Positions 14,715 to 22,996 of a DNA stretch of 51,654 nucleotides are shown in pieces (position 1 is the first letter of the stretch; the number at the start of each line of letters is the position of its first letter). The position numbers and the translations under genes are program-made. The DNA comes from Opitutales bacterium (GTDB taxonomy: Bacteria; Verrucomicrobiota; Verrucomicrobiia; Opitutales; Opitutaceae), in the NCBI GenBank assembly GCA_018700525.1, contig JABITN010000117.1:1-51654 (forward strand), in the 5' to 3' direction. Under the pieces are notes generated by a model. It had not been told where the DNA came from. It did not search any database and worked only from the letters and a program-made list of their open reading frames with translations.

Positions 14715-14798
14715 CTAGTCAATTTGTTCGCCGACATTCGGACTAATCGAAAGGCCGGCACCTTGGATCTCTACTTCGATTTCTTCACGATTTACCAC
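14715..14798 (-). pseudogene. Short frame resembling a flavoprotein-hydroxylase fragment
   Basis: Between the HMGL-like gene and the nitroreductase, a 27-codon frame (possible GTG start at 14796-14798) contains EIQGAGLSISPNVGEQID and stops nine bases before the nitroreductase ATG. GAGLSISPN is the pattern seen in FAD-dependent aromatic hydroxylases of the salicylate-hydroxylase type (GAGIxLxPN). It may be the last trace of a hydroxylase that once fed the dioxygenase, or a small leader peptide coupling translation. Support is one motif only. Confidence 0.3.
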
Positions 14799-14817
14799 TT
14801 AAACCGAAGTCTTGCAG

Positions 14818-16044
14818 CTAGGCCAGCCCTCCCTGGGTGACATTAGCTAATATCGTTCTGAATTCGTCGTCTGTGAGAATTCTCTTTTTAGCGATTCCCT
14901 CACTCTTTACCGCTGCTAGCAACTCTGGCATCTGTTCATCGCTAACACCGCTTATACCGAGTTCGTTGAGTTTGTAAATGATGGATGCCTTCCCGCTTTT
15001 CTTGCCTAATACGATGTCGCCTGTACGTCCGGTCAGCGACGGATGTGTGCCGAACATTGCAAGCGGCTTCTCGACGACCAAGTTTACACCGATGCCGGAT
15101 TCGCGTGTAAAGTTTCTTTCTCCAAGAATGGGCTTATTTAGAGCGTACGGAATGCCTGTAATGTCTGCTAGCAATGCTCCCAGTTCAGGCAGTTTTGCGA
15201 GTTCGTATTTTGATTCGAAGCCGTAAAGTAACTCGAGGCAAAGAATCAACTCTTCGAGCGCTGCATTGCCGGTTCGTTCGCCGAGCCCTCCAACGCAACT
15301 ATGGACACACGATGCTCCAACCGTGACTGCCGCCAGTTCGGTGGCAACACCTGTTCCAAAATCGTTGTGCGTGTGAATTTCGACTGGAAGGCTAGTCAGA
15401 TCAGCGACTTTTCGCACCAAATACTTGATCGCTTCGGGAGTCGCGCAGCCCATCGTGTCAACGACACCGATCGAATCAGGCTCTGACTCTTTCATAATGC
15501 CGGTGAGCAAATTGGTCAGGTCGTCTTCGCGTGCCCGTGTTGTGTCATAAGGAAAGAAGACCGCGTGGAGTCCTTTGCTCTTGGCGTAGTTGATTACATC
15601 TGCGCTCTTTTTAAGCACGTCTTCCCATGTCCAATTGAATTGGTACTTGAGCTTAGGATACCCAATCGGCACTTCGATTATCACACCGTCGGCTCCGCAT
15701 TCGACCGCTTTGTCAATGTCCGCTTTCATGGCGCGAGCGAACGTGTAAATTTTGGCGTTAAGACCGAGTGCCGAGATTTTCTTAATCGCTTCAAAGTCTT
15801 GTGGTGAAACCGCCGGCATTCCTGCCTCGATCCTATCGATACCGACCTCGTCCAACTTTTTCGCAATCGCAACTTTTTCTTCAACAGAAAAGACAAGGCC
15901 AGGGGTTTGCTCTCCATCTCGAAGCGTCGCATCATGGATTTCGACCTTTTCTGGCAAGTTTAGCTCGCCGGTAACTTGAGGATGAAAATTGTATGGGCTA
16001 ACCCAATACTGATCTTCTTTGTAGTGTTTGCCGTTTTCAATCAT
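14818..16044 (-). CDS. HMGL-like (DRE-TIM) carbon-carbon lyase/synthase
   Basis: The 408-residue product belongs to the DRE-TIM metallolyase superfamily (isopropylmalate/homocitrate synthase, HMG-CoA lyase-like). Motifs are IHDATLRDGEQTPGLVFSVE (catalytic Arg and metal Asp), RIEAGMPAVSPQDFEAIKKI, VEIHTHNDFGTG (metal His pair) and VHSCVGGLGERTGNAALEEL. The C-terminal part (GERNFTRESGIGVNLV, then LGKKSGKASI) matches the post-barrel subdomain of homocitrate-synthase-like enzymes; the LeuA allosteric domain is absent, so leucine biosynthesis is unlikely. It could join acetyl-CoA to a 2-oxo acid or run in the cleaving direction. Lying directly after malonyl-CoA decarboxylase, which makes acetyl-CoA, condensation is attractive. 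The exact substrate cannot be read from sequence. Confidence 0.82.
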   Translation of the reverse strand: MIENGKHYKEDQYWVSPYNFHPQVTGELNLPEKVEIHDATLRDGEQTPGLVFSVEEKVAIAKKLDEVGIDRIEAGMPAVSPQDFEAIKKISALGLNAKIYTFARAMKADIDKAVECGADGVIIEVPIGYPKLKYQFNWTWEDVLKKSADVINYAKSKGLHAVFFPYDTTRAREDDLTNLLTGIMKESEPDSIGVVDTMGCATPEAIKYLVRKVADLTSLPVEIHTHNDFGTGVATELAAVTVGASCVHSCVGGLGERTGNAALEELILCLELLYGFESKYELAKLPELGALLADITGIPYALNKPILGERNFTRESGIGVNLVVEKPLAMFGTHPSLTGRTGDIVLGKKSGKASIIYKLNELGISGVSDEQMPELLAAVKSEGIAKKRILTDDEFRTILANVTQGGLA

Positions 16045-16105
16045 GTGTTTATTTTTATATTTCTAAAATGTAGTTTGTCGATAGTTCTTTCCGAATACGA
16101 AGCCT

Positions 16106-17518
16106 TTACTTTAACAATCCCGACACGGTAGACGACACGGTGATTTTACCGCTTCCGGAATACTTCTCATGATGTCGCTCTATGCGATCGAGACGGTAGT
16201 GGTAGTTGATCATTAAACCACACGATTCACGCAGCCCTTTTCCGGAAGTGTCGGCCATCCAGTTGAGTTGTTGTATACTCGCTCCGTTGCTCAGATGAAA
16301 ATGCGCGACTGGGTCAAGGGCATGCGCGCTGTCTCGGCCTTTAGCCTTTAGTAAATAGATAGCCGCGAATCGCTTCAGTACAGTTTGCAAGGCTTCCGCT
16401 AACGGTTCGTCCTTGGCCCACTTGATTGAGCTCAGTTGCTCACTCAAAATTCCCAGTGTAGGAATCTTCCCGATTACGGCTTTGAGCTTTTTCTGTTCCG
16501 CTCCCTTAAAATCCAATTCATTTTCCTTCAAGGATTGCTTTAACCAACCCATGAATCCGGGAATGGGTGACAATGTTGAAAATTGCTTTAAATTGGGCTG
16601 CTCGCGACGCAAACGATCTACGACTTGTTTGATAAGAAAGTTGCCAAATTTGATTCCTGCTAAACCGGGTTGCGTGTTGGAAATGGAATAGAATATCGCT
16701 GTATCCGCTTCTCCAGGATCGAGCACGGGAGCCTTCACATCCAGAAGAACTTGAATCTGGCTGGCCAGTCCGTTGACGAGGGCCACTTCAACAAAGATAA
16801 GCGGCTCATTCGGCATGCTGGGGTGAAAAAAAGCATAACACCGCCTGTCTGCATCGAGACGGTTTTTCAAATCATGCCAACTGCGCACGCGGTGTACCGC
16901 TTCGTAAGCGCCTAGCTTTTCCAAGAGGGAGGCAGGTGCGTCCCAGTTAATACTGCGCAGATCCAGGAAGCCGATATCAAACCAGGCAATCAGTAAATTC
17001 TTCAGATCGCGTTCCAAAAAACGAAGCTCTGGATGGGCTTTTTTGAGCTCGAGCAGTTCATTTCGCAACTCTACTAAAAATTGCGGACCAGATTGCAAGG
17101 TACTGAATTTGCGCAGCAGAGCGACACGCGATGGTTCGAGGGCGCGACGCAATGTGCGTTGATTGGCTTCTAGTTCCTCTTCCCCTGAAGCATGTTTAAG
17201 CAAATTAAACGCCTCATTGAACTTCGCGTTTTCGACGCCAAAATTTCGAGCTAGAATTTGCAAGAATACCAACCGCTCTTTTGCAGAAAAATCGAGATAC
17301 GATTGTGCTAGTTGAGCGGCCCGCGCTCGCGCCGACACTTCTCCTCCCTGCTCAGCCAGGCAGGCTTCAATCTGCGTTTGCAAGGCATTGGGTCGGCTAT
17401 CCTTATTGGAGCCATTTCGCCCGGACAATCGTGCGATCTCACGCCACATGCGCCCCAAGCTATGAAGCGAATTATTAAAAATCCCCTCTTGATTGGGTCG
17501 ACTAGCTTTCTTGGCCAT
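16106..17518 (-). CDS. Malonyl-CoA decarboxylase
   Basis: The 470-residue product fits malonyl-CoA decarboxylase: an N-terminal helical oligomerisation domain (about 40-200, with ARAAQLAQSYLDFSAKERLV) and a C-terminal GNAT-fold catalytic domain. Diagnostic blocks are EAVHRVRSWHDLKNRLDADR, RCYAFFHPSMPNEPLIFVEV, AIFYSISNTQPGLAGIKFGN, FSTLSPIPGFMGWLKQSL (with the Ser of the active site) and HFHLSNGASIQQLNWMAD (with the active-site His), then MINYHYRLDRIERHHEKY. It converts malonyl-CoA to acetyl-CoA and CO2. In this operon it probably consumes malonyl-CoA arising from the imported substrate. The start gives MAKKASRPNQEG with no signal peptide. Confidence 0.93.
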   Translation of the reverse strand: MAKKASRPNQEGIFNNSLHSLGRMWREIARLSGRNGSNKDSRPNALQTQIEACLAEQGGEVSARARAAQLAQSYLDFSAKERLVFLQILARNFGVENAKFNEAFNLLKHASGEEELEANQRTLRRALEPSRVALLRKFSTLQSGPQFLVELRNELLELKKAHPELRFLERDLKNLLIAWFDIGFLDLRSINWDAPASLLEKLGAYEAVHRVRSWHDLKNRLDADRRCYAFFHPSMPNEPLIFVEVALVNGLASQIQVLLDVKAPVLDPGEADTAIFYSISNTQPGLAGIKFGNFLIKQVVDRLRREQPNLKQFSTLSPIPGFMGWLKQSLKENELDFKGAEQKKLKAVIGKIPTLGILSEQLSSIKWAKDEPLAEALQTVLKRFAAIYLLKAKGRDSAHALDPVAHFHLSNGASIQQLNWMADTSGKGLRESCGLMINYHYRLDRIERHHEKYSGSGKITVSSTVSGLLK

Positions 17519-17648
17519 AAGTCCTAACCAGCTATTTTATTACCGAAAGAAAATGCGGCAGACCTGTCCTGCCAAATTTCGAGCTGATTGCATCGCAGTT
17601 TACTATTTAGCTGCTAGACAGCAGAGGTTGTGTATGCATGTGAGCGTT

Positions 17649-18041
17649 TCAAATTACGGATCGTTTGCCATTCGAATAAGTGACATTAATTGTGATGGAT
17701 CCCTCGTTCATCATCCAAGGCCTAACCCGGAATGTGCGAGCCCCGCTTCGGTGCATCGGATCGTTCTCCGCAATGTTCTTGGCCTCTTCTAGGGAATCTG
17801 CGCGAAGGATGACCATACCTTCGCCTTCCCATTCCTGCTCTTCGTCATCGGCGAAGGGTCCAGCGGCAAACATCGCTCCGTTAGCCTCCAACTCCAATTG
17901 GTATTTGAGGTGTTCCTGCAAATTCTCTATCACCGCTTCCATTCCACCGGCAGGCTTTGTGAGGACTACATAGAATTTCTTAGCTAACAGGCCTTTTTCT
18001 TTGACGTGCTCGTGATGCGCTTCCCAAGAGGATTGTGCCAT
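17649..18041 (-). CDS. YciI-family (dimeric alpha/beta barrel) protein
   Basis: The 130-residue product has a YCII-related domain from about residue 22 (KKFYVVLTKPAGGMEAVIEN), with ANGAMFAAGPFADDEEQEWEG, GMVILRADSLEEAKNIAENDP and MHRSGARTFRVRPWMMNEG. The AGP-F-x-D and ENDPMH(R)SG blocks are characteristic. Relatives occur as accessory or isomerase/dehalogenase-like enzymes in aromatic degradation clusters, and the fold is shared with muconolactone isomerase. It sits 18 bases after the dioxygenase gene, so it may act on the ring-cleavage product. That step is inferred. Confidence 0.82.
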   Translation of the reverse strand: MAQSSWEAHHEHVKEKGLLAKKFYVVLTKPAGGMEAVIENLQEHLKYQLELEANGAMFAAGPFADDEEQEWEGEGMVILRADSLEEAKNIAENDPMHRSGARTFRVRPWMMNEGSITINVTYSNGKRSVI

Positions 18042-18059
18042 GTTTTTAATTTTTTGAGG

Positions 18060-18917
18060 CTAGAGAGTTTCGAGTTCGAAATCGAATTCGACCCGGTGAA
18101 AAGGGGAGGCAACGCCATACTTTTCGGCTTCTTCTTCAGAGGTGACTAGATTGTAAGGAACCGTCAGCGATTGTCGGACACCAAAAACGGAATCCTCCTC
18201 GATGTATTCGTCCCCTTCATCGAATACTTCGGTTATCAAGTTGCGGTGTCCGTCGGCGCTCACCTTGTAATGCAAATGAGACGGGCGCCAAGCGTGCCGT
18301 CCCTGCAGATCGAGCATTCTGCCTACCGGGCCGTCGGTCGGAACTTTATAGCTGACCGGCTTGATGGTGGTGAATTGGTAATAGCCGTCTTTGTTGGTTC
18401 GCATTCGGAAACGCAGGTTGTTTTCCGGTTGATCGGGGTCCTGGTTTTCATACAAGCCGTTGGCGGCGGTCTGCCAAAGATCGATTATCGCGCCTTCGAT
18501 TGGATCGCCACCGAGGGTGCGGACGGTGCCTGAAACCACCGTCGGTTCTCCCTCGCTGTCTCCGATCAAATTTGCGCCGATTTCAACCATCTTCGAACCC
18601 TCTATGTAAAAGGGTCCCAACACGCTTGCTTCTGTGCCCCCATCGGGATTGCTGTTGATAATATCTACTAGGGATGAAATCCCCAAGGTGTCAGAAGTGA
18701 GAACAAACTCATTGCGGGTTGGCCCTGTGATCTGTCCTGTGTCGTACAAATACTCAATGGCCGCTTCCCATTCCGCCTGGGTCAATCGGACATCTTTGAC
18801 GAAGGCATGAAGGTGCCGAATGAGACTCGACATCACCTCTTTTGCGCGAGGGTCTTTAGTTCCCTTAATAGCTTCAATGACTGCTTCGGTAATATTGCCT
18901 TCTGTAAGATTCTTCAT
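18060..18917 (-). CDS. Hydroxyquinol/catechol-type intradiol ring-cleavage dioxygenase
   Basis: The 285-residue product has the N-terminal helical dimerisation domain of catechol-type enzymes (about 5-95), the linker ASVLGPFYIEGSKM, and the C-terminal beta-sandwich. Non-heme Fe(III) ligands can be placed as Y156 (GLYENQD), Y190 (VSYKVPTDGPVG), H214 and H216 (RPSHLHYKV). A single-gene enzyme with catalytic and helical domains rules out the two-subunit protocatechuate type. The form with DGPVGRMLDLQGRHAWRPSH fits hydroxyquinol 1,2-dioxygenases, which open 1,2,4-trihydroxybenzene to maleylacetate. No maleylacetate reductase gene is nearby. It lies 31 bases after dctM in the same operon. Confidence 0.88.
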   Translation of the reverse strand: MKNLTEGNITEAVIEAIKGTKDPRAKEVMSSLIRHLHAFVKDVRLTQAEWEAAIEYLYDTGQITGPTRNEFVLTSDTLGISSLVDIINSNPDGGTEASVLGPFYIEGSKMVEIGANLIGDSEGEPTVVSGTVRTLGGDPIEGAIIDLWQTAANGLYENQDPDQPENNLRFRMRTNKDGYYQFTTIKPVSYKVPTDGPVGRMLDLQGRHAWRPSHLHYKVSADGHRNLITEVFDEGDEYIEEDSVFGVRQSLTVPYNLVTSEEEAEKYGVASPFHRVEFDFELETL

Positions 18918-18948
18918 GGTTTGTTATAATATTTCGTATTCAAAGCCC

Positions 18949-20268
18949 TCAAATAAAGACCAGTGAAAGGGAAGGGAAAAGGATGATCAAAATGAGTACC
19001 GCCAACATGATTAGCGCAAAGGGGAACGCCCCTTTAAAAATGTCAGACAGCGAAATATCTGGATCATTCAATGAACTATGGATCACGAAACAGGATACGC
19101 CCAAGGGTGGGGTGAGTAGTCCGATTTCGGCTCCAATCACGGTTACAATTCCGAACCAAACTAAGTGGATGCCCATGGGTTCTAAAATTGGCAGAAAGAG
19201 AGGTACGATGATGAGAATGATAGACACTGTATCCAAAATCGTCCCCATAAGTATCAGGACGACGACATAGATGACCATGATCGCAGCAAACCCCAATGCT
19301 TGAGCTTGAATCCACTCGCTAAAGATCGTAGGTAAACCCGCTATCCCCAGCATCCGACTGTACATAGAGGCGGCAATCAAGAGGAGTAGGATGGAAGCGG
19401 TAATGTGACCGGTTTCAATGAGCACTTTCCAAAGCCCTTTGAGATTCAACCGTTTTTTGAATACGGCCACGATCAGAGCACCCATTGCTCCAGCCGCTCC
19501 CGCTTCGGTCGCGGTAAACCACCCCGTGTAAATTCCGCCTAACACGATACCAACCAATAGCAGTATGGGCAGCACCATCCGCAGGATTTGGAGCCCGTTC
19601 AAAGAAGGCTTATCCACCACCTCGATTGGCTCGGCGGTTTCATCCATGACCAATTTCGGAAAAAACGTGGCCATTGTGAGAATTGCCACCCCGAATGCAA
19701 CAGAGAGCAGAATGCCCGGGATTACGCCCGCAATGAACATGTGCCCGACTGATTGCTCTGTTATGATGGCATAAAGAATGAGCATTACACTCGGGGGTAT
19801 GAGCATGCCAAGTACTGAGCTGCCGGCCACAACGCCCACCGTAAATCGAGGGTTGTATCCGAAGCGTTTCATTTCAGGAATGGACACTTTGGTGAACACC
19901 GAGGCCGAGGCGATCGAAGACCCGGTGATGGATGCGAAGATGGCATTGGCCACCACGGTAGCGATTCCCAAGCCGCCTTTGAGTCTGCGGAAAATAAAGT
20001 TGGAGACATCATAAATGTCTCTCCCTACACCTGCTTCGCTAATAAGGAGTCCCATCAAGGCAAAGAGTGGCACTACTGCAAAGGTGGGTTCCGCAATCGT
20101 GTCAGCCGCGGCTAAAGAAAGCAGATAAATGGGTACTTCGATATCACCTCGAAGCAGCCAAACTCCAAGAAAGGAAACCAAGCCCAAGGCCACTGGGATA
20201 TACAAGCCCGAGTAAATCAGGACTAGGATGAGCCCCACTGAGATCAAACCAACTTCGATTTCCGTCAT
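18949..20268 (-). CDS. dctM: TRAP transporter large permease (DctM family)
   Basis: The 439-residue product is a polytopic membrane protein of about 12 helices and normal length for the TRAP large subunit. Characteristic stretches are FAVVPLFALMGLLISEAGVG, TVVANAIFASITGSSIASAS, VVAGSSVLGMLIPPSVMLIL (the GxLIPPS motif) and IGAEIGLLTPPLGVSCFVIH (the second LTPP motif). It moves the bound substrate across the inner membrane with sodium. It follows dctQ after four bases, so the two are translationally close. Confidence 0.93.
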   Translation of the reverse strand: MTEIEVGLISVGLILVLIYSGLYIPVALGLVSFLGVWLLRGDIEVPIYLLSLAAADTIAEPTFAVVPLFALMGLLISEAGVGRDIYDVSNFIFRRLKGGLGIATVVANAIFASITGSSIASASVFTKVSIPEMKRFGYNPRFTVGVVAGSSVLGMLIPPSVMLILYAIITEQSVGHMFIAGVIPGILLSVAFGVAILTMATFFPKLVMDETAEPIEVVDKPSLNGLQILRMVLPILLLVGIVLGGIYTGWFTATEAGAAGAMGALIVAVFKKRLNLKGLWKVLIETGHITASILLLLIAASMYSRMLGIAGLPTIFSEWIQAQALGFAAIMVIYVVVLILMGTILDTVSIILIIVPLFLPILEPMGIHLVWFGIVTVIGAEIGLLTPPLGVSCFVIHSSLNDPDISLSDIFKGAFPFALIMLAVLILIILFPSLSLVFI

Positions 20269-20272
20269 TTCA

Positions 20273-20830
20273 CTAATCTATTGCTGATGCATCCGTTGGT
20301 TCGATTTTCGTTCGGGTCAAATTTCGTCTAACAAAGACAAGAAACTGCAAGAGCGTGACAGCACACCCGATTACAATGATCAATTTGATCGGCCAAACAG
20401 GAGCTGTGAAAAGTCCTTCGACCCCAATATAAAAATCCGATTGATACGATTCGATAAATAGCGGAATGCTTCCATAGAGTATTAGCCCCATGAACACTGC
20501 TCCCAATAGATCGAATAAAGCCCCGTGAAAGCGGCCGAAATTGGGCCATCGCCTCCCGATGAAATTGAATAGCCCATCCGAGCGAGGTAAACGCCCTTTC
20601 CGAGTAGCATCGCCCAACTGTAAGAAAACAATGCCTACGATGGACAACTCGACGATTTCGTTGACCCCATCGATGGGTGAGTGGAAGAGTTTTCGGCCAA
20701 AAGCGTCTGCGTTGATCAGAATCGTGAGAACGAAAATCCAGACCGACCCGATACTATTCAAATTGGATAAAACAATTTCCAGTATCCGGTCAAACTTACC
20801 GTTGGATCGCGTCGGACTTACATTTTCCAT
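20273..20830 (-). CDS. dctQ: TRAP transporter small permease (DctQ family)
   Basis: The 185-residue product has four membrane helices: VWIFVLTILINADAFGRKLF, DGVNEIVELSIVGIVFLQLG, GALFDLLGAVFMGLILYGSI and KLIIVIGCAVTLLQFLVFV. The layout, size and position between dctP and dctM fit the TRAP small subunit, and the motif NEIVELSIVGIVFLQLGDATRKG matches the family's E-x(5)-V-F-x-x-x-A-x-x-x-x-x-H-like helix 2 region. It bridges the periplasmic receptor and the large permease. Confidence 0.88.
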   Translation of the reverse strand: MENVSPTRSNGKFDRILEIVLSNLNSIGSVWIFVLTILINADAFGRKLFHSPIDGVNEIVELSIVGIVFLQLGDATRKGRLPRSDGLFNFIGRRWPNFGRFHGALFDLLGAVFMGLILYGSIPLFIESYQSDFYIGVEGLFTAPVWPIKLIIVIGCAVTLLQFLVFVRRNLTRTKIEPTDASAID

Positions 20831-20836
20831 AAATAT

Positions 20837-21919
20837 CTACTCCCGGTCCCAGTGTCTGGAAATATTCTGGCCATTGGTTCGCATTGTATCCATATAAAAC
20901 TTCAAGATTTCATGACCAGGGAGCCCTTTTTCTTCTAATCCTTCGGCCCATTCTTTGGCGATGTTTGGCATGTTTTTAGCCCATTGGTCACGTTCGCTGG
21001 CCGACAGCGTGGCGATGGTGCCCCCGTTTTCTTGGAACAATCTGAGGCTTTCAGCTCCTTTGGAAACAGCCAGTGCTGCAACATGGTCGCGATAATCTAC
21101 GGCAGTTTCAGCAAGGATTTCTTGGACTTCGGCGGGCAGTTTATCCCACGCCCGCTTATTGACGGTTATGGCTTTGGAGTTCACTGTCCCCATGTCTGCT
21201 TGAAGCATGTAGGGAGCTACTTCGTGCATCTTAAAGGAAACGGCGGCTTCGGGCCAAATCATGGCGGCATCCACGACTCCTGTATTGATATTTTGGAAAT
21301 ACGTAACCAAACTTCCCGCGACGCCAGCGGATCCCAATCCTTGCAGATACCTCAGGTTCGTGCCTGCCCCATTGATCTTCAATCCGTTTAAGTCGGAAAG
21401 CGCTTCGATCGGTTCTTTTGAGAATAACTGGTAGCTGTCAAGCACCACCATGTTGGTCAGGTACACTTGATTGTACTTCTCCCAAGCTTCTCTCATTTCA
21501 GGAAATTTCTCGGCAATCTCATCGACGGTCCTGGCCACCAGTTCGGGGTCAGTCGTCACGAAGGGCGTGACGTACGCGATGGCTTGAATGGGGACTTTGT
21601 CTTGGTGGAAGACCGTGGTCACGATGCCAATATCCCCCAAGCCTTTTTGAAGGCCGGGAAGCACATTTCGCGTTTTGACAATCTGCCCGCCCCAAGCCTG
21701 GTTCCATCTGATTTTGAAATTTCCTTTGGCAGTCAATCGCTTTTCGACTTCAGGAATATAGTATTCGACAAACTCTTTTACCCACAGCGATTGGGTCGGA
21801 TACCCATCCACGACCGTTAGTCGGATCGTTTCTTGAGTGGATCCAGGTCCGGAACATCCAATCATGGATACCAGTGCGAGTAAGACGAATGTTGGGATAA
21901 CTGATTTTTTTGGTAGCAA
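20837..21919 (-). CDS. dctP: TRAP transporter substrate-binding lipoprotein (DctP family)
   Basis: The 360-residue product has a lipoprotein signal (ALVSMIGC, lipid Cys at 22) and a DctP solute-binding domain. Recognisable blocks are FKIRWNQAWGGQIVKTRNVL, LQKGLGDIGIVTTVFHQDKV, SDLNGLKINGAGTNLRYLQ and TYFQNINTGVVDAAMIWPEA, the last two forming the carboxylate-binding region with its conserved Arg. The ligand is most likely an organic acid; with a ring-cleavage dioxygenase in the operon an aromatic carboxylate is plausible. Lipid anchoring is less common for DctP than a free periplasmic form. Its promoter region carries the element shared with the DUF6152 operon. Confidence 0.92.
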   Translation of the reverse strand: MLPKKSVIPTFVLLALVSMIGCSGPGSTQETIRLTVVDGYPTQSLWVKEFVEYYIPEVEKRLTAKGNFKIRWNQAWGGQIVKTRNVLPGLQKGLGDIGIVTTVFHQDKVPIQAIAYVTPFVTTDPELVARTVDEIAEKFPEMREAWEKYNQVYLTNMVVLDSYQLFSKEPIEALSDLNGLKINGAGTNLRYLQGLGSAGVAGSLVTYFQNINTGVVDAAMIWPEAAVSFKMHEVAPYMLQADMGTVNSKAITVNKRAWDKLPAEVQEILAETAVDYRDHVAALAVSKGAESLRLFQENGGTIATLSASERDQWAKNMPNIAKEWAEGLEEKGLPGHEILKFYMDTMRTNGQNISRHWDRE

Positions 21920-22020
21920 AACGAATTTCTCCTTAATTGAACTAGAAAACCTAACAACTCTTTCCCAGCCAGTTATGACTGTCCATATGATTGTTGCTCT
22001 GTCGTGAGCAGTACTATGTT

Positions 22021-22153
22021 TTGATGTATTGAATTATGATTCTTAATTATAGCTCTGATATTTTTTATTGCCACTTTGTATCGTATGTCAAGCTATAGAA
22101 ATCATAATGTGAGACGAAAATACTTACCGAAATCTGTGAAACCGACCTATTGA
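22021..22153 (-). promoter_or_regulatory. Shared upstream element, copy 2 (between iclR-type gene and dctP)
   Basis: This stretch matches 11876-12006 and contains the identical 19-mer TTGTATCGTATGTCAAGCT at 22076-22094. On the minus strand a perfect TATAAT (22046-22051) stands 17 bases from GTGGCA (22069-22074), a plausible -10/-35 pair for dctP. The palindrome TTG-N10-CAA (22076-22091) then lies just upstream of the -35, a usual place for an activator or a roadblock operator. Confidence 0.6.
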
Positions 22154-22168
22154 GGGGATGGGGAGCTT

Positions 22169-22996
22169 TTAGTCGGCGAGCGAAGGTAGCAGGTTTTCTC
22201 TTAAATCAGTCAGGGCCTGAATAATCAGCTTTTTGGATTTAACGAATCGAATGGTAGGAACGGGTACGGAGACCGCAAAAACTCGGCCCAGAGGATCACG
22301 AAAAGCGGTTCCAATGGCACAAATACCCTGAGTATGCTCTTCGTTGTCGATGGCAATCTGAGTCTTCCTGGTTTTCGCTAATTGCGTTATCAGGTCGGAT
22401 ACATTGGTAATGGTATTAGCGGTTTTCTTTGCTAGACTGCCGGCCAAAAGCCGCCTTATTTCATCTTCTTCCAGCAACGCGAGCGCAGCCTTTCCATGAG
22501 CTGAGCTAAACATATGAAAACTTTTACCTACAGCTGAAACGGCGCTCAAACGGTGATTTGCTGTAATCTGATCAATGAAGACCATTTTGTCTCCGCGCTG
22601 TATGGATAGGTCCACGGTCTCGCCCGTGCGCTGCGCCAGTGTTTCAAGGTGTGGTCTCACATGGGCCGCGAAATCAAAATCGGTATTTGCTGCGAGGCGG
22701 AGAATGGAAGGCCCCAGCTTGACCCGAGCGTTGGGAGTCGCCCTGATCAATAAATTCTCTTCGGTCAAAGCATTTACGATGCGTTGAATCGTGGAACGGG
22801 GCAGATCAACCCGATTGGCGATTTGCCCCAGGCTCAATCCGTCCTTTTCATTTTCCAGCGAGCGCAGAATGGAAGCCGCACGGGCGATTACTTGAATTCC
22901 GCTGCCACTTTTCCGGCCCGCTTTGGGGCCTTTTGCTGCGTGCGCGTCCAGCTTCAATGCAGCGGTCGCTTTTCCGGTCGAAGCGGTTTTAGTCAT
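22169..22996 (-). CDS. IclR-family transcriptional regulator of the catabolic operon
   Basis: The 275-residue product has a low-complexity, lysine/alanine-rich N-terminus (1-35), an IclR winged helix-turn-helix (about 36-95: IQVIARAASILRSLENEKDG, then LSLGQIANRVDLPRSTIQRI) and the IclR effector domain (about 100-270: FAAHVRPHLETLAQRTGETV, then MFSSAHGKAALALLEEDEIR and GICAIGTAFRDPLGRVFAVS). IclR proteins often control aromatic-acid catabolism and bind the substrate or an intermediate. It is encoded directly upstream of dctP on the same strand with the shared element between them. The long basic N-terminal tail is unusual for the family. Confidence 0.92.
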   Translation of the reverse strand: MTKTASTGKATAALKLDAHAAKGPKAGRKSGSGIQVIARAASILRSLENEKDGLSLGQIANRVDLPRSTIQRIVNALTEENLLIRATPNARVKLGPSILRLAANTDFDFAAHVRPHLETLAQRTGETVDLSIQRGDKMVFIDQITANHRLSAVSAVGKSFHMFSSAHGKAALALLEEDEIRRLLAGSLAKKTANTITNVSDLITQLAKTRKTQIAIDNEEHTQGICAIGTAFRDPLGRVFAVSVPVPTIRFVKSKKLIIQALTDLRENLLPSLAD

